This document shows positions 61,043 to 64,000 of a stretch of 64,000 bases of DNA, piece after piece. The stretch comes from Paulinella micropora (lineage: Eukaryota > Cercozoa > Imbricatea > Euglyphida > Paulinellidae), in assembly GCA_019918135.1 (NCBI GenBank), contig WBZZ01002571.1, positions 221,274 through 285,273 of the forward strand, in the 5' to 3' direction. The notes under the pieces were generated by a model that was not told the origin of the DNA, did no database searches, and worked only from the letters and a program-made list of their open reading frames with translations. How positions within the stretch are numbered: position 1 is the first letter of the stretch; each line of letters opens with the position of its first letter. Both the position numbers and the translations under genes were made by a program.

Positions 61043-64000
61043 GTGTGCACTGTCACAGTTCCGACATGCCATTGGGACAAAAAGTCTTTTGATGACTTAA
61101 TCGAGAAGCGAAAGGAGGAGATTATATGTGTCGCACAAAGAAGCCCGTCGTTGGCGAGATTCGCGGAAGGAGTAGGAACAGATGTCCATATTACTAACGG
61201 ATACTGTTTCCATGCGAAAGTAGGAGAAGAAAAAAGGGAGGAGTTTGTACCAAGGAGAACGGGGCGAATCCCGGATACTCCACCAGAAACTATTAAAAGT
61301 TTTATTACTGATTTCTGGGGTGACGAGCCCACGTGGCCGCGTTCACTGTCTGAAGTGAAGAAATGCTTACGGACTTTATTCGAAAATAATAAGCCGTATA
61401 CTATTATCCTGCCATATAATGAGAAGGCGATATGGGCGCAGGAAATAAGGGACCGGCTTATTGATCATCCTATACCGGTACCCTCTCGCAAGCAACAGCT
61501 AGTGGTGGCTTGTCGTATGGGAACTCGTGAGGAGAGCAGTGCATACAAGCGGAAGCTCAGAGACCTCGACAAGTTGAAATTGATACCCCAAGCATTCACA
61601 TGCTTTGATGGTTTTTACACCCGTAAAGCTCCTTTGCAATACGCGAGACTCATTGACATGCTGGTGGAGCTCGGTAAAGATGATGAGCCGGACACGGTCA
61701 CGTATGAAAAGACGGGCCTAGATGATGTCTCGGAAGAGGACTTAGGCTTGGAGGAGGACAGAGAACCCCTCAAGCAGCATAAGCAGATGTCTGATGAAGA
61801 TTTTCAAGAGGCGGCGCGGAAAATATTGGAAGAAGGAGTAGGCACGGAGAAGGAGAAGGAGCTTTTAAAAGCCAAATGAGAGGCGAACAAGGAAATTTTT
61901 GACCCTCCACATGCAGGTGGTGTCAAGCCTGAAGATTTCACTGCGGTTATTTACAAAATACCGGGTGCGGAGCCGTCACCGGCACCACGAAGGGCGAATT
62001 TGAGTATACATGAGGCGAAGATAGCGGAGGAGCTAGCAAGACAGCTGCTCAATGAGGACTTTATTGAGAGATCAACATCTCCAATAGTCTCACAACCGAG
62101 AATAGTGCCGAAGCCAGGAGGAGAATGGCGCCTGACAGTTAACTATGCTCGTGTTAACAAGGTGCCGGAGGAAGAGAGAAATCCTCTCCCGACATTAGAA
62201 GAAGGAAGGAGAGTACTGCGGAATGCAAATTTCTATTCGGTCATTGACCTTAAGAATGGCTTCTAGCAGATACCACTGGAGGAAAAGTCCAGATGGCTGA
62301 CGGCGTTTGTGGTGGGTATGGAAATATACCAATGGAAAGTGCTTCCTATGGGCCTCAAGCAAGCCCCAGGACTTTTCCAGAAGGCGATGCAGAAGATGTT
62401 GAGCAGTCAGTACGATGATTTGTCTGACGGAGGCTTTATGAGAAGGCGGGGACAGAAGGCGGGAGAATATGCATTTTGCTATATCGATGACATTATCGTA
62501 TACTCTAACACAATGGAGGAGCATGTCGATCATTTGTCCGATATATTCAGGCGGATCGGAGCTTTTGGCCTGAAGTGCAATCTAAAGAAGTGTCAACTTG
62601 CCAAGACGAGTGTGACATACTTAGGGTATGAGATCTCCCATAATCGAGTCTCGATATCCAAAGAGAAGAGGGAGGAGATTATGAATCGACCGATAGCGAA
62701 GAACCGCACTGAATTGCACTCATTCCTTGCGATGGCGCAATACTATAGCCAGTTTATACCCGATTGGGGTGCAACACGGGCTAAAGTGGAGAAAATGATA
62801 GATTTTGGAGACTTTGAGAAGTGGGACGAAGAGGCTTTGCAAGCGTTTCATGCGCTCAAAGATCTCATTTACAAAGACCCGAAAGACGGAGGACTGGTGT
62901 TAACGATGCCCGACTTTACGAAACAATTCGTAGTCGATACAGACGCATCCAAGTTTGCGATTGGGGCTGTATTACAACAAGAGGATGAGGAGAAGAAATT
63001 ACGCCCAATCATGTTTATTAGTAGGAAGTTGTGTGCGGCGGAGAGAAACTATTGCACAAGGCAAAGAGAGGCGTTGGCGGTAGTATGGGCCCTCAAGAGG
63101 CTCAGAGAGTATTTGTGGGGAGGACCTCAATTTACTGTCAGAACTGATCATCATAACCTGTTATGGTTGATGAATCATGAACAGACGGGACGGCTGGCGC
63201 GGTGGCAAGCGTTCTTGTCTTGTTTCGATTTTACAATGGTCCATCTACCGGGAAAGCGAAATGTGGTCGCTGATAGCCTCTCTAGGCTAGAGTTTAACTC
63301 AGAAGTATCGGCGTTGGTGTCCACGGTGGAGATGGAAGACTTGTCCACTGACAAGGTGTATGAGGTCAGCCACATTGAGGCGATGGAGATGGCGAGTGGA
63401 GTCCGATATGACCGCACAGGTCTACGGTACAGTCCACAAGGCCCGGATCACGGGATATGTTGTGAGCTACATACCCAGGAGGACGCTGAGTGGTCCTATG
63501 AGGTATATGAGAATGCGAAGGCGAACATAAGAGAGGAAGAGGAGACGCAGGAGGTTTATGCGGAGCCTCCTCAAGAGCGGAGAAGTGACCTAGACGATGA
63601 CCCGGAAAGAATCGGGGTACGGCTAGAAGATGGTACTATCCATATATCCTCGCCTACCGCATGGAGGCAACAACAGGCTCAAGATCCGGAGTTTAAAGAA
63701 CTGATACAGTTATATCAGAACCCGGATGAGCTACGGATGACGAAAGCGATCAAAGATCAGATGAAGGAGATGGGATGGAGAGATGGTCTACTGTGGTACA
63801 AGGGCCTTCACGGTCGCTATGCGTCACAGCCGGACAAATGGACCCTTTGGGTACCGGAGAGTCTGAGACGATTTATATTTGTCGCAGCCCACAATTGCCC
63901 ACTTTTGGCGCATCCGGGTCGACAACGAACTCATATGTTCGTAGCGAGGCGATTCTGGTGGAAGAAGATGAAGGAGGAGATAGATCAGGCGGTGGATGCA
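61043..64000 (+). CDS. Ty3/gypsy-like RT, RNase H and integrase start, two in-frame stops
   Basis: One frame from 61043 to the window edge, broken by TGA at 61877-61879 and TAG at 62264-62266. RT motifs: PKPGGEWRLTVNYARVN, DLKNGF, LPMGLKQAPGLF, YIDDIIVYS (catalytic DD). RNase H: VVDTDASKFAIGAVLQQ, AERNYCTRQREALAVVWAL, RTDHHNL. Then the integrase zinc region begins (HNCPLLAHPGRQRTH ... FWWKKM) and is cut by the edge. Element order is Ty3/gypsy. The TAG replaces an aromatic residue in the GF-Q-I-P segment. Confidence 0.85.

Noticed and set aside
9592-62266. A reassigned genetic code explaining the in-frame TAA, TGA and TAG codons
   Set aside because: All three stops occur only singly, next to many ordinary frameshifts, and intact genes end at normal TAA, TAG and TGA codons.

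Overview
The window is nuclear DNA of a microbial eukaryote, probably an alga or other protist. It has spliced genes with GT-AG introns, AATAAA-type poly(A) signals, Ty1/copia-like and Ty3/gypsy-like retrotransposons, long microsatellites and an integrated small DNA virus. The species cannot be named from the sequence. No rRNA, tRNA or CRISPR was recognised.

Region 1 (1-9.05 kb) carries a minus-strand multi-exon gene. Eight exons can be placed with matching splice phases. They encode acidic or basic repeat modules, a ubiquitin-like domain and a very large unrecognised exon (1170-4430). A further open frame leaves the left edge. The introns hold CCTA, TA and CTA repeats and a plus-strand RanBP2-type zinc-finger ORF.

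Region 2 (about 9.06-28.78 kb) is an AT-rich endogenous polinton-like/virophage-like virus lying in an intron of that gene. Its morphogenesis genes are all on the minus strand: double jelly-roll major capsid protein, penton-like minor capsid protein, adenain-type protease, coiled-coil protein, pVI-like basic peptide, A32/FtsK-type packaging ATPase, two-TM protein and a fibre with a Peptidase_S74 chaperone domain. The element is unusual in having a 3.4 kb inverted duplication (9074-12464 and 22093-25473). The duplication contains the PolB C-terminus, two ExoX-C-like ORFs, a spike-like gene and the 3' end of the capsid gene. The left copy is cut inside PolB. The right copy continues through the rest of PolB to small DNA-binding-type genes. 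PolB, fibre and spike carry several frameshifts, while penton, protease and ATPase are intact and the capsid gene has one in-frame stop. A family of intergenic hairpins and a short AT-rich start motif look like the virus's own transcription signals.

Region 3 (28.8-35.7 kb) is AT-rich and repeat-dominated: a 1 kb polypyrimidine tract, tandem poly-T repeats, CATA, TTAC, TAA and TAG microsatellites, and one degraded exon.

Region 4 (35.47-53.8 kb) is nested mobile DNA. A Pro/Thr-rich element of unknown class (35.47-35.76 and 49.07-53.8 kb) is interrupted by a copia-like retrotransposon (LTRs 35764-36061 and 48774-49065, candidate 5 bp duplication). Between its gag and pol lies a 6.7 kb very GC-rich block with a CoiA-like PD-(D/E)XK nuclease, an unknown 650-residue protein, two F-box-like proteins and an 18 bp minisatellite.

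Region 5 (53.8-64 kb) has a minus-strand spliced gene whose exon style resembles the region 1 gene, a small inverted-repeat element, and a Ty3/gypsy-like element (two gag-type ORFs, protease, RT, RNase H, start of integrase) that runs off the right edge.
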